Of a stretch of DNA of 64,000 nt, positions 7,782 through 17,700 are shown in pieces (position 1 is the first letter of the stretch; each line of letters starts with the position of its first letter). Where the stretch lies: contig CAYUSB010000009.1 in the NCBI GenBank assembly GCA_964447205.1, positions 1 to 64,000 of the forward strand. Direction: 5' to 3'. The DNA is from JAEUKH01 sp964447205. GTDB lineage: Bacteria; Myxococcota_A; Polyangia; Polyangiales; Ga0077539. The position numbers were made by a program, and so were the translations under genes. The notes under the pieces are model-generated. The model did no database searches. It had not been told where the DNA came from and saw nothing but the letters and a program-made list of their open reading frames with translations.

Positions 7782-9512
7782 ATGCTCTTCCCCACCCTCG
7801 CCAACGGGGTTCGGGCCCTGGCCTGGCCCCTCCTCGCCGCCCACCGGGCCCTGGTGGCCCCGCGAGGGGCCTGGATCCGGCTGCGCCTGTCCGGGCCCAT
7901 CTCCGAGATCGAGCGCCCCTTCACCCCGTGGGCACACCCCCGCGACCTCATCCTGCGCGGGACTCCGAAGCCCCGCACCACCCTCACCGCCCTGCGCACC
8001 CTGGCCGACCTCCTCGCCGACGACAACCGCCTCGGCGGGATCCTCGTGCAGATCGAATCCCTCGAATGCGGCTGGGCCGTCACCCAGGGCCTGCGGGCCT
8101 GGATCCAGTCGCTCCGGGCCTCCGGGCGCACCGTCGTGGCCTACCTGCCGCAGGGGGCCTCGCATCGGGAGTTCTTCGTGGCCTCCGCGGCCAACCGGAT
8201 CGTGGCCGCCCCCCTCAGCACCGTGAGCCCCCTCGGGATCGCGGCGGGGATCACCTTCGTACGCGGGCTCCTCGCGCGCGGGGGCATCGACGCGGAGGTG
8301 TTCGCCCGGCGGGAGTTCAAGTCCGCGGCCGAGGCCCTCACCCGCGACAGCTACTCCGAGGCCAACCGGATGCAGACCGAGGCCCTCCTCGACCACATCC
8401 AGACCCTCCTCCTGGAGGCCCTCACCGACGGCCGGGGCCTCTCTCCCGAACGGTCCCGGGCTCTCCTCGACGGAGGCCCCTTCTCCGCCGACGACGCCCG
8501 GACCGAGGGCCTCGTCGACGCGGTGGCCTACGAGGACGAGCTCCCCGTCCACCTCGACGGCCCCGACACCCGCCTCGTGCCCGCCCCGGCGTACCTCCGG
8601 GTGGCCCGGGCCCTGCGGTTTCACCCCATCCTGCCCGTCCGGCGCGTCGGGGTGGTCGAGGTCCGCGGGCCCATCGTGTCCGAGTCCCGCGGGGGCACGA
8701 GCGAAGTGGCCGACGCCCGCAAGGTCATCGCGGCCCTGCGGTCGGCCCGGCAAGACCCGCGGATCGGGGCCGTGGTCCTGCACATCGACAGCCCGGGGGG
8801 GAGCGCCCTCGCGAGCGACCAGATCGCCCGGGAGGTCACCCGCCTGCGCGAGCGCAAGCCCGTGGTGGCCTGCTTCGCCGACGTGGCCGCCTCGGGGGGA
8901 TACTATGTCGCCGCCCCGGCCCAGGAGATCGTGGCCCGCCCCGCGACCATCACGGGCTCGATCGGGGTCATCGCCGTACGCATCCAGGCCACCCGGGCCC
9001 TGGAGAAGCTCGACCTGCGCCGCGAGGTCATCCGCCGCGGCGAGCGGGCCGACCTCATGTCCCCGTACCGCCCCCTCAACGACGGCGATCGGGCCGCCAT
9101 CGAACGCGAGATCGACGGGGTCTACGACCGCTTCGTCGACATCGTGGCCCGAGGACGCGGCAGGGCCCCGGCCGAGATCGAGCCCCTGGCCCGGGGCCGG
9201 GTGTACGCGGGCACCGACGCCCACGCGGTGGGCCTGGTCGACCTCCTCGGCGGGCTCGACCTCGCCCTGGAGCGGGCCCGGACCCTGGCGGGGGGGCGGT
9301 TCCACGAGGCCCCTGTGGTGGTGACGGCCCCGCGGCACACCCCCGATCCCCCCGAGGCCCCCGGGTCGGCAGCGGCCGTGTCGGCCCTGATGCAGCAGTT
9401 TGCGGCCCAGATGGGCGCCCGGGGGCGCGACCTCGACCTGCTCACCCTGAGCCTGCACTGCCCCCAGGAGCGTCTCTTCGCCTTCGCCGACACCCTGCCC
9501 GACCTCGGGTGA
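7782..9512 (+). CDS. sppA: Signal peptide peptidase SppA, 67K type
   Basis: 576 residues from ATG 7782. It has two tandem ClpP/crotonase-like S49 domains as in the long E. coli-type SppA. The general-base lysine is K180 in REFKSAAEAL (N-terminal domain) and the nucleophile serine is S371 in VAASGGYYVAAPA (C-terminal domain), followed by ITGSIGVI. The enzyme degrades cleaved signal peptides in the inner membrane. The N-terminus (GVRALAWPLLAAHRALVA) is a weak hydrophobic anchor. It is the last plus-strand gene before a 600-bp repeat-rich gap. Confidence 0.93.
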   Translation: MLFPTLANGVRALAWPLLAAHRALVAPRGAWIRLRLSGPISEIERPFTPWAHPRDLILRGTPKPRTTLTALRTLADLLADDNRLGGILVQIESLECGWAVTQGLRAWIQSLRASGRTVVAYLPQGASHREFFVASAANRIVAAPLSTVSPLGIAAGITFVRGLLARGGIDAEVFARREFKSAAEALTRDSYSEANRMQTEALLDHIQTLLLEALTDGRGLSPERSRALLDGGPFSADDARTEGLVDAVAYEDELPVHLDGPDTRLVPAPAYLRVARALRFHPILPVRRVGVVEVRGPIVSESRGGTSEVADARKVIAALRSARQDPRIGAVVLHIDSPGGSALASDQIAREVTRLRERKPVVACFADVAASGGYYVAAPAQEIVARPATITGSIGVIAVRIQATRALEKLDLRREVIRRGERADLMSPYRPLNDGDRAAIEREIDGVYDRFVDIVARGRGRAPAEIEPLARGRVYAGTDAHAVGLVDLLGGLDLALERARTLAGGRFHEAPVVVTAPRHTPDPPEAPGSAAAVSALMQQFAAQMGARGRDLDLLTLSLHCPQERLFAFADTLPDLG

Positions 9513-9527
9513 GCGACGGTCCTACGA

Positions 9528-9765
9528 CCGACGGCCCTCACCCAACGCTGGTCGCGCGTCGCCCATCGACCCTCTCCCGTGACCGGGAGAGCGTGCCATC
9601 GTACCGTTAGAATAGAGTGTGTGAGGGCCGCCGGGCCTGGCGCCATCCTCCCCGATCTGGGTACAAACTTGCGCGGTGCAGTACTCAGTCAAGCCGCGGG
9701 GTACCCATCGGCCGACGAGAAATTCCGAGCGCAGCCGAACACAAGACATCTACGCGGGCAAACCT
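9528..9765. repeat. Dispersed intergenic repeat, copy 1 (modules A and B)
   Basis: Module A (about 9528-9628) begins CGACGGCCCTCACCC, carries the palindrome CCCTCTCCCGTGACCGGGAG and ends AGAATAGAGTGTG. GGCCCTCAC near its left and GTGAGGGCC near its right form terminal inverted repeats. Module B (about 9629-9765) follows and recurs as a direct repeat at about 9906-10053 (shared GGGGTACCCATCGGCCGACG and GAAATTCCGAGCGCAGCCGA). The gap 9513-10120 holds only these repeats; no gene is supported. Confidence 0.65.
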
Positions 9766-9839
9766 CAGCCAAAAAAGATGGGAAATGGTCTACACGCGAG
9801 CCGCGAGGGCCCGATATGCCACCACTTCTTTGATTCTCA

Positions 9840-10053
9840 CAGCATGACGGAACCCTCTCCCGGTTACGGGAGAGGGTAGATGGGTGACGCACGAACAGCA
9901 TGGGGTGAGGGCCGTCGGGCCTGGCGCCATCCCCCCCAATCGAGGCACGAACTTGCGTAGCCCGGTACACGGCCGATCCGCGGGGTACCCATCGGCCGAC
10001 GAGAAATTCCGAGCGCAGCCGAACGCGAGACATTTTCCGTGGGCAAACCTCAG
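9840..10053. repeat. Dispersed intergenic repeat, copy 2 (module A inverted plus module B)
   Basis: Module A is present in the opposite orientation (9840 to about 9925, with CCCTCTCCCGGTTACGGGAG and GGTGACGCACGAACAGCATG) and runs into a second module B. Compared with copy 1, A is inverted while B keeps its direction, so A behaves as a separate unit. No transposase frame is present. Confidence 0.6.
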
Positions 10054-10120
10054 CCCCTGCCGGGGAGGGTGCCCTCGTAAAGCGAGAATCGATGGGGGAG
10101 GGCCGCCGAGCCTCCCCGCC

Positions 10121-10528
10121 CTACCCTTCGGCCCGGGCCCGGCCGCAGGTCCCGCACACCCCCGCGGCGTTGTAGATCCCCGTGCACATGTCGTCGTCGC
10201 ACGGCACGCGCGAGGCCGCGTCGTCGTCGGTCTCGGCCGCCGCCTCGAGGTCCTCGCGGGCAGGGGCCGCCTCGACCCCCACGGCCTCGGCAGGGGCCTC
10301 TGCCGCCTCCCCCGGGTCAGACTCCGTGGCGGGCCCTTCGAGGGCCTGGACGGGGCCCTCCGGGGCGCCCTCCGCGGCCTCCCGGCGCAGGGCCGCGACC
10401 TCTTCGCGGAGCCATTGCGGGTCGGCGTCGAGCACGCCCCGCCCGCAGGTCCCGCACACCCCGTCGGGCCCGTACACCCCCGTGCACATGTCCTCCCCAC
10501 ACGGAACCCGCCGGTGCACCTCGCGCAT
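10121..10528 (-). CDS. Small protein with two identical-type cysteine clusters
   Basis: 135 residues from ATG 10528 (a TTG at 10564 would add 12 residues and overlap the ptsI stop). Two copies of the motif RVPCxxDMCTGxYxxxGVCG, each followed by TCGR, lie near the two ends. They look like treble-clef or rubredoxin-like metal sites (four cysteines each) and are separated by an acidic, Ala/Glu-rich linker of about 70 residues. It lies directly downstream of ptsI on the same strand, so it may be the last gene of the phosphotransferase operon. Function unknown. Confidence 0.7.
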   Translation of the reverse strand: MREVHRRVPCGEDMCTGVYGPDGVCGTCGRGVLDADPQWLREEVAALRREAAEGAPEGPVQALEGPATESDPGEAAEAPAEAVGVEAAPAREDLEAAAETDDDAASRVPCDDDMCTGIYNAAGVCGTCGRARAEG

Positions 10529-10560
10529 GGCCGAGGCAGTGGCCCACAACCCTCGGTCTG

Positions 10561-12375
10561 TCAACGAAACTCAGGCAGGACGAAGCTCCCGGTGTCGGAC
10601 ATGGCCCCCACCTCGCCCCCGGCCAGAAGATCGTGAAACACGGGACCGTAGGCGGCCCGGACGAAGTCCTCGACGTCGTCGGCCCCGGCCAGGGTGAGGA
10701 CATCGGCGGCGAGGGCCTCGGCGTCGGCGAGGTCGATCCGTCGCAGGGCCTCCTTCACCTCGGGGACGGCCGTGGGCTCGACCGACAGCTCGTGCACCCC
10801 GAGGCCCACCAGGACCGGCAAGGCCAGGAGCTCGGCCGCCATGGCCCCGCACAACGCGCAGGGGATGCCCTGGGCCTTGGCCGCCCGCACGACGATGGCG
10901 ATCGACCGCACGATGGCCGGGTCGAGGGAGCGGGCCATGTGGGCCACGTGCTCGTTGCCGCGGTCGATGGCCAGGGAGTACTGCATCAGGTCGTTGGTCC
11001 CGATGCTGAAGAAGGCAGACTCCTGGGCCAGGAGGTCGGCCATGAGGACCGCGCTCGGGGTCTCCACCATGATCCCGAGGGGCACGTTTTGATACCGTTG
11101 CCCGGAGGCGTCGAGCTCGGCCCGGGCGAGGTTGAGCTCGGACCGGGCCTCGCGGAGCTCGTGGATGGTCGAGATCATCGGGACCATCACCCGCACGTCG
11201 CCGTAGGCCGCGGCCCGGAGCATGGCCCGCAGTTGGGCCCGGAACACCGCCCGCTCGCGCAGGGCCAGACGCACGGCCCGTAGCCCCAGGGCGGGGTTGA
11301 TCTCCCGGGGCATGCGAAACGCGGTCGAGAACTTGTCGCCCCCGAGGTCGAAGGTGCGCAGGGTGACCTTGCGCGGGGCCATGGTCTCGACGATGCGCCG
11401 GAAGGTCTCAAACTGCTCGTCCTCGGTGGGCGGCTCGCTGCGGTCGACGTAGAGAAACTCGGTGCGGTACAGGCCGATCCCGTCGGCCCCGTGGTCGATG
11501 CCGACCGCGGCCTCGGCCGGCAGCTCGATGTTGGCCCGGAGGCGGATGGGGTGCCCGCAGCGGGTCTGGGCCGGGGTCCCGCGGTTGCCCTGGAGCGAGC
11601 GGGCGAAGGCCATGTAGCGGTCGCCGCGGGTGCGGGCCGCCTCCTGCTCCTCGTCGGAGGGGGCGATGGTGACCACGCCCCGCAGGCCGTCGACGATGAC
11701 CCGGTCGCCCGTGGCGATGCGCCGGGTGGCCCCCGCGGCCCCGACCACCGCGGGGATCGACAGGGCCCGGGCCATGATGGCCGTGTGCGAGGTGCTCGTT
11801 CCGCCGTCGGTGACGAAGGCGCAGACGTCGGCCCGGGCCAGGGCCGCGGTGTCGGCCGGGGACAGCTCGAAGGCCACCAGGACCACGGGGCCCAGGAGCT
11901 CCCGCGGGCGCTGGAGCTCGACCGCGGCCCCGAGGAGCTGCCGCAGGACCCGCTCGCCGACGAAGTCGACGTCGCTGCGGCGCTCGCGGAAGTAGTCGAC
12001 GTCGGCGCGGTTGAAGACGTCCTTGATGTGCTCGACGGTCTGGCGCAGGGCCCACTCGGCGTTGAGGCGCTCGTCGCGGATGGCCCGCTCGGTCTGCTCG
12101 GTGAGCAGGGTGTCGTCGAGCATCAGGAGGTGTGCGTCGAGGATGAGGGAGTGGTCGCCGGCCTCGGTCCCGAGGCGGTCGCGGACCCCGGAGAGCTGGG
12201 CCCGGGCCGCGGCCATGGCGTGGCGAAACCGCAGGATCTCGACGTCGACCTCGGCGGGCGCGAGGTGGCGCCGGGGGATGCTGAGTCGTCGACGATCGAC
12301 GACGAAGGCCGTGCCGAGCCCGACCCCAGGCGAGGCCGCGATGCCGAGGATCCGACCGCCGGCGGGCTCGTTCAT
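10561..12375 (-). CDS. ptsI: Phosphoenolpyruvate-protein phosphotransferase (Enzyme I)
   Basis: 604 residues from ATG 12375, which overlaps the HPr stop (ATGA). The phosphohistidine is H197 in GGTSTSHTAIMARAL. The PEP-binding barrel shows GIGLYRTEFLYVDR, the MVPMIS strand, IMVETPSAV and SIGTNDLMQYSLAIDRGNE near the C-terminus. It autophosphorylates on histidine using PEP and passes the phosphate to HPr. There is no N-terminal GAF domain, so it is of the ordinary EI type rather than EI-Ntr. No sugar-specific EII is nearby, which points to a regulatory role. Confidence 0.96.
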   Translation of the reverse strand: MNEPAGGRILGIAASPGVGLGTAFVVDRRRLSIPRRHLAPAEVDVEILRFRHAMAAARAQLSGVRDRLGTEAGDHSLILDAHLLMLDDTLLTEQTERAIRDERLNAEWALRQTVEHIKDVFNRADVDYFRERRSDVDFVGERVLRQLLGAAVELQRPRELLGPVVLVAFELSPADTAALARADVCAFVTDGGTSTSHTAIMARALSIPAVVGAAGATRRIATGDRVIVDGLRGVVTIAPSDEEQEAARTRGDRYMAFARSLQGNRGTPAQTRCGHPIRLRANIELPAEAAVGIDHGADGIGLYRTEFLYVDRSEPPTEDEQFETFRRIVETMAPRKVTLRTFDLGGDKFSTAFRMPREINPALGLRAVRLALRERAVFRAQLRAMLRAAAYGDVRVMVPMISTIHELREARSELNLARAELDASGQRYQNVPLGIMVETPSAVLMADLLAQESAFFSIGTNDLMQYSLAIDRGNEHVAHMARSLDPAIVRSIAIVVRAAKAQGIPCALCGAMAAELLALPVLVGLGVHELSVEPTAVPEVKEALRRIDLADAEALAADVLTLAGADDVEDFVRAAYGPVFHDLLAGGEVGAMSDTGSFVLPEFR

Positions 12376-12650
12376 GTGCCCTCCCCGAAGCGGGTGCGGA
12401 AGAGCTCCCCCACCGCCGCGAGGGCCTCGGGGGCGTCGACCCCGCGGGCCCGGACCGTCACCCGGGCCCCCTTGTGGCAGCACAACATCAGCAGACCCAT
12501 GACGCTCTTGGCGTTGGCCACCTGACCGTCGCGCTCGACGCTCATCTCACACTTGAACCGCGCCGCCGTCTGCACGAGCCGGGTCATGGGCCGCGCGTGC
12601 AGCCCCCGCTCGTTGAGGACCTCGAAGGTCTCTTCACACTCCACCGACAT
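12372..12650 (-). CDS. ptsH: Phosphocarrier protein HPr
   Basis: 92 residues from ATG 12650. H18 in ERGLHARPMTRLV is the phosphoacceptor of Enzyme I. S49 in NAKSVMGLLML is the regulatory serine phosphorylated by HPr kinase, whose gene lies two genes upstream. The stop overlaps the ptsI start. HPr here can therefore receive both His and Ser phosphates, as in other HprK-containing proteobacteria. Confidence 0.95.
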   Translation of the reverse strand: MSVECEETFEVLNERGLHARPMTRLVQTAARFKCEMSVERDGQVANAKSVMGLLMLCCHKGARVTVRARGVDAPEALAAVGELFRTRFGEGT

Positions 12651-12663
12651 TCGACCGTTCTCC

Positions 12664-13587
12664 TCACCCACCTCGATCGATGTCCCGATGCGCCACCCGA
12701 ACCTCCCGCGCCTTTCCCGGGTCCGAGTCCGTGAGCCGGGCCCCGAGGGCCTCGGCCAGGGCCACCGAACGGTGCCGCCCACCGGTACATCCCACCGCCA
12801 CCGTAAGCACGACCTTGCCCTCCCGGGCGTACCGAGGCAAGAGGGGGCTCACAAATCTCTCCATCTGCGTAAGAAAATCAGCCCCCTCGACCGAGCCCAG
12901 GACGTGTTCGCTCACCTCGCCGTCGAGGCCCGAACGCGGACGCAGGGCGGGCACGAAGTGCGGATTGGGCAGAAACCGCGCGTCGAACACCAGGTCGGCG
13001 TCGACGGGGAGCCCGTACTTGAACCCGAACGACACCACCCGCACGGTCATCCGCAGCGGGTCGGCGGCGTCGCCCACATACAGATCGAGCAGGAGCCTCC
13101 GCAGGTCGTGCACGGTCAGCCGGGTGGTGTCGATCACCCGGTCGGCCTGGGCCCGCAGGGGCGCCAGCCGCTCGCGCTCGCGGGCGATGAGCTGCGGGAC
13201 CCCCTCGGCGGGATACTGCGAGGCCAGCGGGTGGGGCCTCCGCGACTCGCTGTAGCGCCGCACCAGGGACTCGTCCGCCGCGTCGAGGAACACCACGCTC
13301 ACCCGGGCCCCCTCGACCCGCAGCGACTGCAAGACCAGGTCGGCCCCGTCGAGGAACTCCCGCACCCGCACGTCGACCCCCATGGCCAGACGCGACACCC
13401 GGCCCGGGTTGGTCCACAGCGACAACGTGTGCGGGATGAGGGGGGTGGGCAGGTTGTCGATGCAATAAAACGCCAGGTCTTCCATGACGTGCAGGGCCGT
13501 CGTGCGGCCCGCCCCGGACATGCCCGTGATCACCACGATCCAGCGGTCGCTCGCGGCCGTGGTCGGCCCTGGGGCTGCCTCGGTCAC
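12664..13587 (-). CDS. rapZ: RapZ/YvcJ family nucleotide-binding regulator with altered Walker A
   Basis: 307 residues from GTG 13587, overlapping the hprK stop by GTGA. The Walker A loop reads GMSGAGRTT: R28 replaces the lysine normally found in this family (GxSGxGKS/T). The Walker B-like region VVFLDAADESLVRRYSESRR is intact, as are SFGFKYGLPVDADLVFDARF and the C-terminal signature VGCTGGRHRSVALAE. In E. coli RapZ guides RNase E to the small RNA GlmZ, and in Gram-positives YvcJ hydrolyses GTP. The arginine may reduce nucleotide hydrolysis while the RNA-binding C-terminal domain stays normal. A longer open frame continues upstream but that is only a shadow of hprK. Confidence 0.92.
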   Translation of the reverse strand: MTEAAPGPTTAASDRWIVVITGMSGAGRTTALHVMEDLAFYCIDNLPTPLIPHTLSLWTNPGRVSRLAMGVDVRVREFLDGADLVLQSLRVEGARVSVVFLDAADESLVRRYSESRRPHPLASQYPAEGVPQLIARERERLAPLRAQADRVIDTTRLTVHDLRRLLLDLYVGDAADPLRMTVRVVSFGFKYGLPVDADLVFDARFLPNPHFVPALRPRSGLDGEVSEHVLGSVEGADFLTQMERFVSPLLPRYAREGKVVLTVAVGCTGGRHRSVALAEALGARLTDSDPGKAREVRVAHRDIDRGG

Positions 13588-14660
13588 CGGGGGCCTCCCT
13601 GGGACTCTCCGCCGCCCTCGTCGCCGTTGCTCCCGTGGCCCGGATCGGCCCACGGAGGAGGCGGAGCGCTCGAGGCCTCGCCGTGCCCGCGGGCCAGGAG
13701 GGCCTCCCCCGGGGCGCTCGGGTCGGGCATCCCGAGGGCCTCCGCGAGGCGGGCATGGAAGGCCCGGGCGGAGTGAATCCCGGCCTGACGCAGGAGCTCG
13801 TTGCGGGCCCCGACCTCGATGGTGTTGGCGGTGTTCTTCCCCGGGCGCACGGGGATCCGCCGCAGGGGGATCCGCACCCCGACGATCTCGTGGGTCTCGT
13901 CGTCGACCCCGAGGCGGTCCCAGGGCACGTCGTCCTCCTGGGCCAGGAGGTGGATCACCAGGTCGATGCGCTTGCGGTCGCGTACGGCCGCCACCCCGAA
14001 GAGGTCCTTGATGTTGAGGACTCCGAGGCCCCGGACCTCCAGGTGGTTCTTCAAGAGCTCGGTGGCCGAGCCGTACACCACGTCGGGCGGGCGCAGGAGG
14101 CACTCGACCATGTCGTCGGCCACCAGGCGATGGCCCCGCTGGACGAGCTCGAGGCCGCACTCGCTCTTGCCGATCCCGCTCCGACCGCAGAGAAGAATCC
14201 CCACCCCGAACACGTCGACGAACACCCCGTGCACCCGGGCCCGCAAGGCCAGGCGCTCGTCGAGGTAGGCGTGCAGGGCGTTGATGGTCACCGAGCTCCG
14301 GACCTCGCTCACCAGCACCGGACACCCCGTGGTCTCCGCGGCCCGCAGAAGCTCCGCCGGGGGTCTGATCCCCGCGGTGACCACCACGCAGCACACCCCG
14401 CACCCGAGAAACCCCTCCAGGGCCGCTGTCCGCGCGGCGGAGGTCATGGCCCCGAGGTAGCTCATCTCGGTCTGCCCCATGATCTGCACCCGGTCGGCCG
14501 CCAGGCCCTCGTAGTGCCCCACCAGGGCGAGGCCCGACTTCTGGATCCGGGGGTAGTTCACCGTACGATCGAGACCCGCCGCCCCCGCGGCCAGACGCAG
14601 ACACACGGTCATGCACCCGGGCTCGACCAACGACCGGACGGTCACGGGTCGGGGCGACAT
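13584..14660 (-). CDS. hprK: HPr kinase/phosphorylase
   Basis: 358 residues from ATG 14660; an in-frame GTG at 14702 would add 14 residues, and neither has a strong Shine-Dalgarno. The N-terminal DRTGG-like domain has NYPRIQKSGLALVGHYEGL. The kinase core has the catalytic H144 in VHGVFVDVFGVGILL, the P-loop GRSGIGKS (159-166), DD in RLVADDMVE, and the family signature LEVRGLGVLNIKDLFG. It phosphorylates HPr on Ser and removes that phosphate. The C-terminal 50 residues are a Pro/Gly-rich disordered tail. First gene of the hprK-rapZ-ptsH-ptsI operon. Confidence 0.95.
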   Translation of the reverse strand: MSPRPVTVRSLVEPGCMTVCLRLAAGAAGLDRTVNYPRIQKSGLALVGHYEGLAADRVQIMGQTEMSYLGAMTSAARTAALEGFLGCGVCCVVVTAGIRPPAELLRAAETTGCPVLVSEVRSSVTINALHAYLDERLALRARVHGVFVDVFGVGILLCGRSGIGKSECGLELVQRGHRLVADDMVECLLRPPDVVYGSATELLKNHLEVRGLGVLNIKDLFGVAAVRDRKRIDLVIHLLAQEDDVPWDRLGVDDETHEIVGVRIPLRRIPVRPGKNTANTIEVGARNELLRQAGIHSARAFHARLAEALGMPDPSAPGEALLARGHGEASSAPPPPWADPGHGSNGDEGGGESQGGPR

Positions 14661-14795
14661 CGTCGTTTGCAGGGCAACGTTCACCGATCGGGTCTCCTCC
14701 ACGAAAGCCTACCACGGCTCCTCCCCGGCGCGTCCCGTCGGCCCGCGTTCACTTCCTGGGCGCCCCGCGGTAACGTGCGCCCGAAGGAGAGCTCC

Positions 14796-17700
14796 TTGAC
14801 GTCGTCCTCGCCCCGTCGGGGCCCCCTCGGTCGCGCCCGCCTCGCCCTCGTGGCCCTCGCCCTGTCGTGTGTCCCCGAGTTCGACACCACCCGCCAGACC
14901 ACCCCCGTGGTCAGCCTCGGGGCCGAGATCTATCACATCGCCTGCGCCCGGGTGCACGCCGGCGAGACCCCCACCGACGTGAGCTTCACCCTCGGACGTC
15001 GCCCCTGCGTCCAGGGCCTCGCCCCCTCCGAGGGAGCCCCCGGAGCCGGGCCCAAGGTCAACGCCCTCGGACACCTCCGAGCCGAAACCGTCGCAGCCCT
15101 CGACCAGACCCTGCCCGAACCCCTCCACGACCGCCTCGACGGCCTCCTCCTCGATCTCCTGCCCCTCTACGGCCCCGACGGGGCAGGCCGGACCACCCCC
15201 GACGGGGGCCTCGCCATCCTGCGCCCCGATGGCGGCGTCACCCCCGCCGACGACCTCCTGCCCCGCACCACCCGCTCGGTCTCCGCCCTCCTCGGCACCC
15301 TCGCCACCGACGTAGGCCTCCTCAACGCCCTCGGACGGGCCTCCCTGCGCCAGGGGTACCGTCCCCCGGCCGTGGCCATCGGCCTCCTGCGGCCCGTCCT
15401 CGCCCACCCCCGCACCGACGCCGTGCTCGAAGACACCCTGCGGCTCATCCGCGAGGGCCGCGACGGGGTCCCCGAGGGCAGCGCCCACGCCCAGTTCAAC
15501 ACCCTCCTGGCCACCCTGCGGGCCGAGATGCTCTCTGCCGGGCCCTCCACGGCCACCGTGACCGGGACCACCCTCGACGCCACCCTCGACCTCGTCTTCC
15601 GCGCCGAGACAAGCCTCGGGACGGGCCGTTCGATCCCCGCCCTGCGCCGCGACGCTCGGGGCCTCGCCCTCGTACAACCCGTCAACGGGGCCCTGCCCCC
15701 GCCCTTCGCCGACGCCGACCGGGACGGCCTCGCCGACGCCCGCGGAGGGGCCTTCGTGCGCGGAGAGACCCCCGTCGAAGCCCCGGCCCCCTTCCCGGCC
15801 CGCTTCACCCCGCCGAGCACCCGCGACCCCCAGGGCAGGGCCCTCGGACCCAGCGGGGCCCCCCTCTACCGCTACGCCGACCTCGACATCACCCTCCTCG
15901 CCAGCCTCGCCCGGCAGGTCCCGCCCCTCCTCGGGGGGCCCACGTACGAAAACGTCCCGGCCCTCCAGCTCGTACACGGGGCCTCGTTGTTCTTGGGGAC
16001 CCGACGCGACGCCACCCGGGACTATCCCGCCGCGGGCACGGTGGCCTACCGGCAGTACGCCGCCGACCGGGCTCCCCTCGTCGACCTCGTGCACGGGCTC
16101 GGGGTGCTCCTGTCGCACCGCGACGCCCCGCAGATCCTGGCCACCCTGCGGCAGCTCACGGCCCCCGAGCGGGAGGCCCTCACGGCCCGGCTGATCGGGG
16201 CCGTCCTGGCCATCGACGCCATCGCCGACCGCCACCCCAACGTCTTCGTCGACGCCCGCTCCACGATCTGGGACGACGTGATGGACGTGATCCGCCGCAT
16301 CGCCGAGGAGCCCGGCCTGATCGAAGACCTCCTCGACGCCACGGCCCGCATGCGCGAGCCCATCGCCGCCCAAGGGGCCTGGCAGCCCCGCTGCGCCGGG
16401 ACCTTGCCCCAGGACAACCTCGCCCGGGCCTTCGCGGCCTACGGACGCCACCGCGACCGCATCCAACCCGACTGGACCGCGGCCCCCAACGCCCCCGTCG
16501 ACGTCACCCTGCGGCGCCCCGTCGACCGCACCCGGGCCGACACCGTCAACCTCGTGACCCCGGGGGCCGACGACGACAACCGCTCGGTCCTCCAGCGGCT
16601 CTTTCACCTCGTCGACGACCTCAACGGGGCCGAGATCTGCAACGGCGACAACGCCACCGTCCGGATCTTCCCGCGGGCCTACGGGATCCCCCTCGGGCCC
16701 ATCAGCGTCCCCGGCGTCCCGCGGTACCCACGCTGCCGGCTCCTGCGGGTCCCCGACGCCGCGGCCTTCTTCGTGCGGGCCGTGGCCGGCGGAAACCGGG
16801 CCGTCCTCGCCGTCGACCTCGGAGGGTTCCTCGACACCCTCGTCGACGCCGCCCGGCGCTTCAACATCCCCATCGACCGCACCCTCGACGGGCTCATCCA
16901 GCGCCAGTCGGGGATCACGGGCCTGACCACCCTGCCGACCCCCTTCTCCATCGCCCGGCTGGTGTTTCAGCCCGCCCCCTCGGAGTTCATCACGGACATC
17001 ACGAGCCCCATCGCGGTGCGCAACAGCGAGGGGTACAACCCCGCCACGGCCACGGCCGCCGACCGTCGCCGCTTCGAGGTGGCCCGGGCCCACCCAGGGA
17101 CCATCTTCGCCTGGGAGTCGTACTGCTTCTACGACTCCATCCGCCCCCTCACCATCGCCTTCGCCCGCCACGACCGGCTCGGGTCACGCCTCGATCCAGC
17201 CCTCTCCCCCGGGGCCGATCCGCAGTCGGTGGCCCCCGCCAACATCGACACCTCCCGCGGGTCGCGCCTCTTCTCCGACCTCCTGTCGGCCTTCCATCGC
17301 CACTGGGCCTCGCCCCGGTCGGAGGGGGGATACCAGTCCCAGGTTCGGTGCGAGCGTTGCCGCGACGGGGTCAACTACTCCCAGATGGACGGGGCCCAGG
17401 CCTTCGAGCCCATCATTTCCCAGGCCCTCGAAGGCGACATCCTCCAGGCCCTGTCGGCCGCCACGGCCGAGCTCCGCACGATCCAGCTCGCCAGCGGCCG
17501 CCGCGGGACCGACGCCGTGGCCGCCCTCCTCCGGGCCCTGGTCGACCCCAACGCCCGGGCCATGGACGGGCAGGCCGGGTTTCCCCAGTCCGTGGCCTCC
17601 CGCGACGGATCCATCAGCACCCTGTGGTCGGACGGAAACACCCCCACCCGGGCCACCCTCTACACCCTCTTCGCCGACGCCTTCAACGCGATGGACCCCC

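Noticed and set aside
13588..14715. Extended N-terminus of rapZ giving 683 residues
   Set aside because: The extension overlaps hprK in another frame and is low complexity. The GTG at 13587 overlapping the hprK stop is the natural start.
14709..17171. 820-codon minus-strand frame
   Set aside because: Shadow of the large plus-strand lipoprotein, which has a strong binding site and signal peptide.
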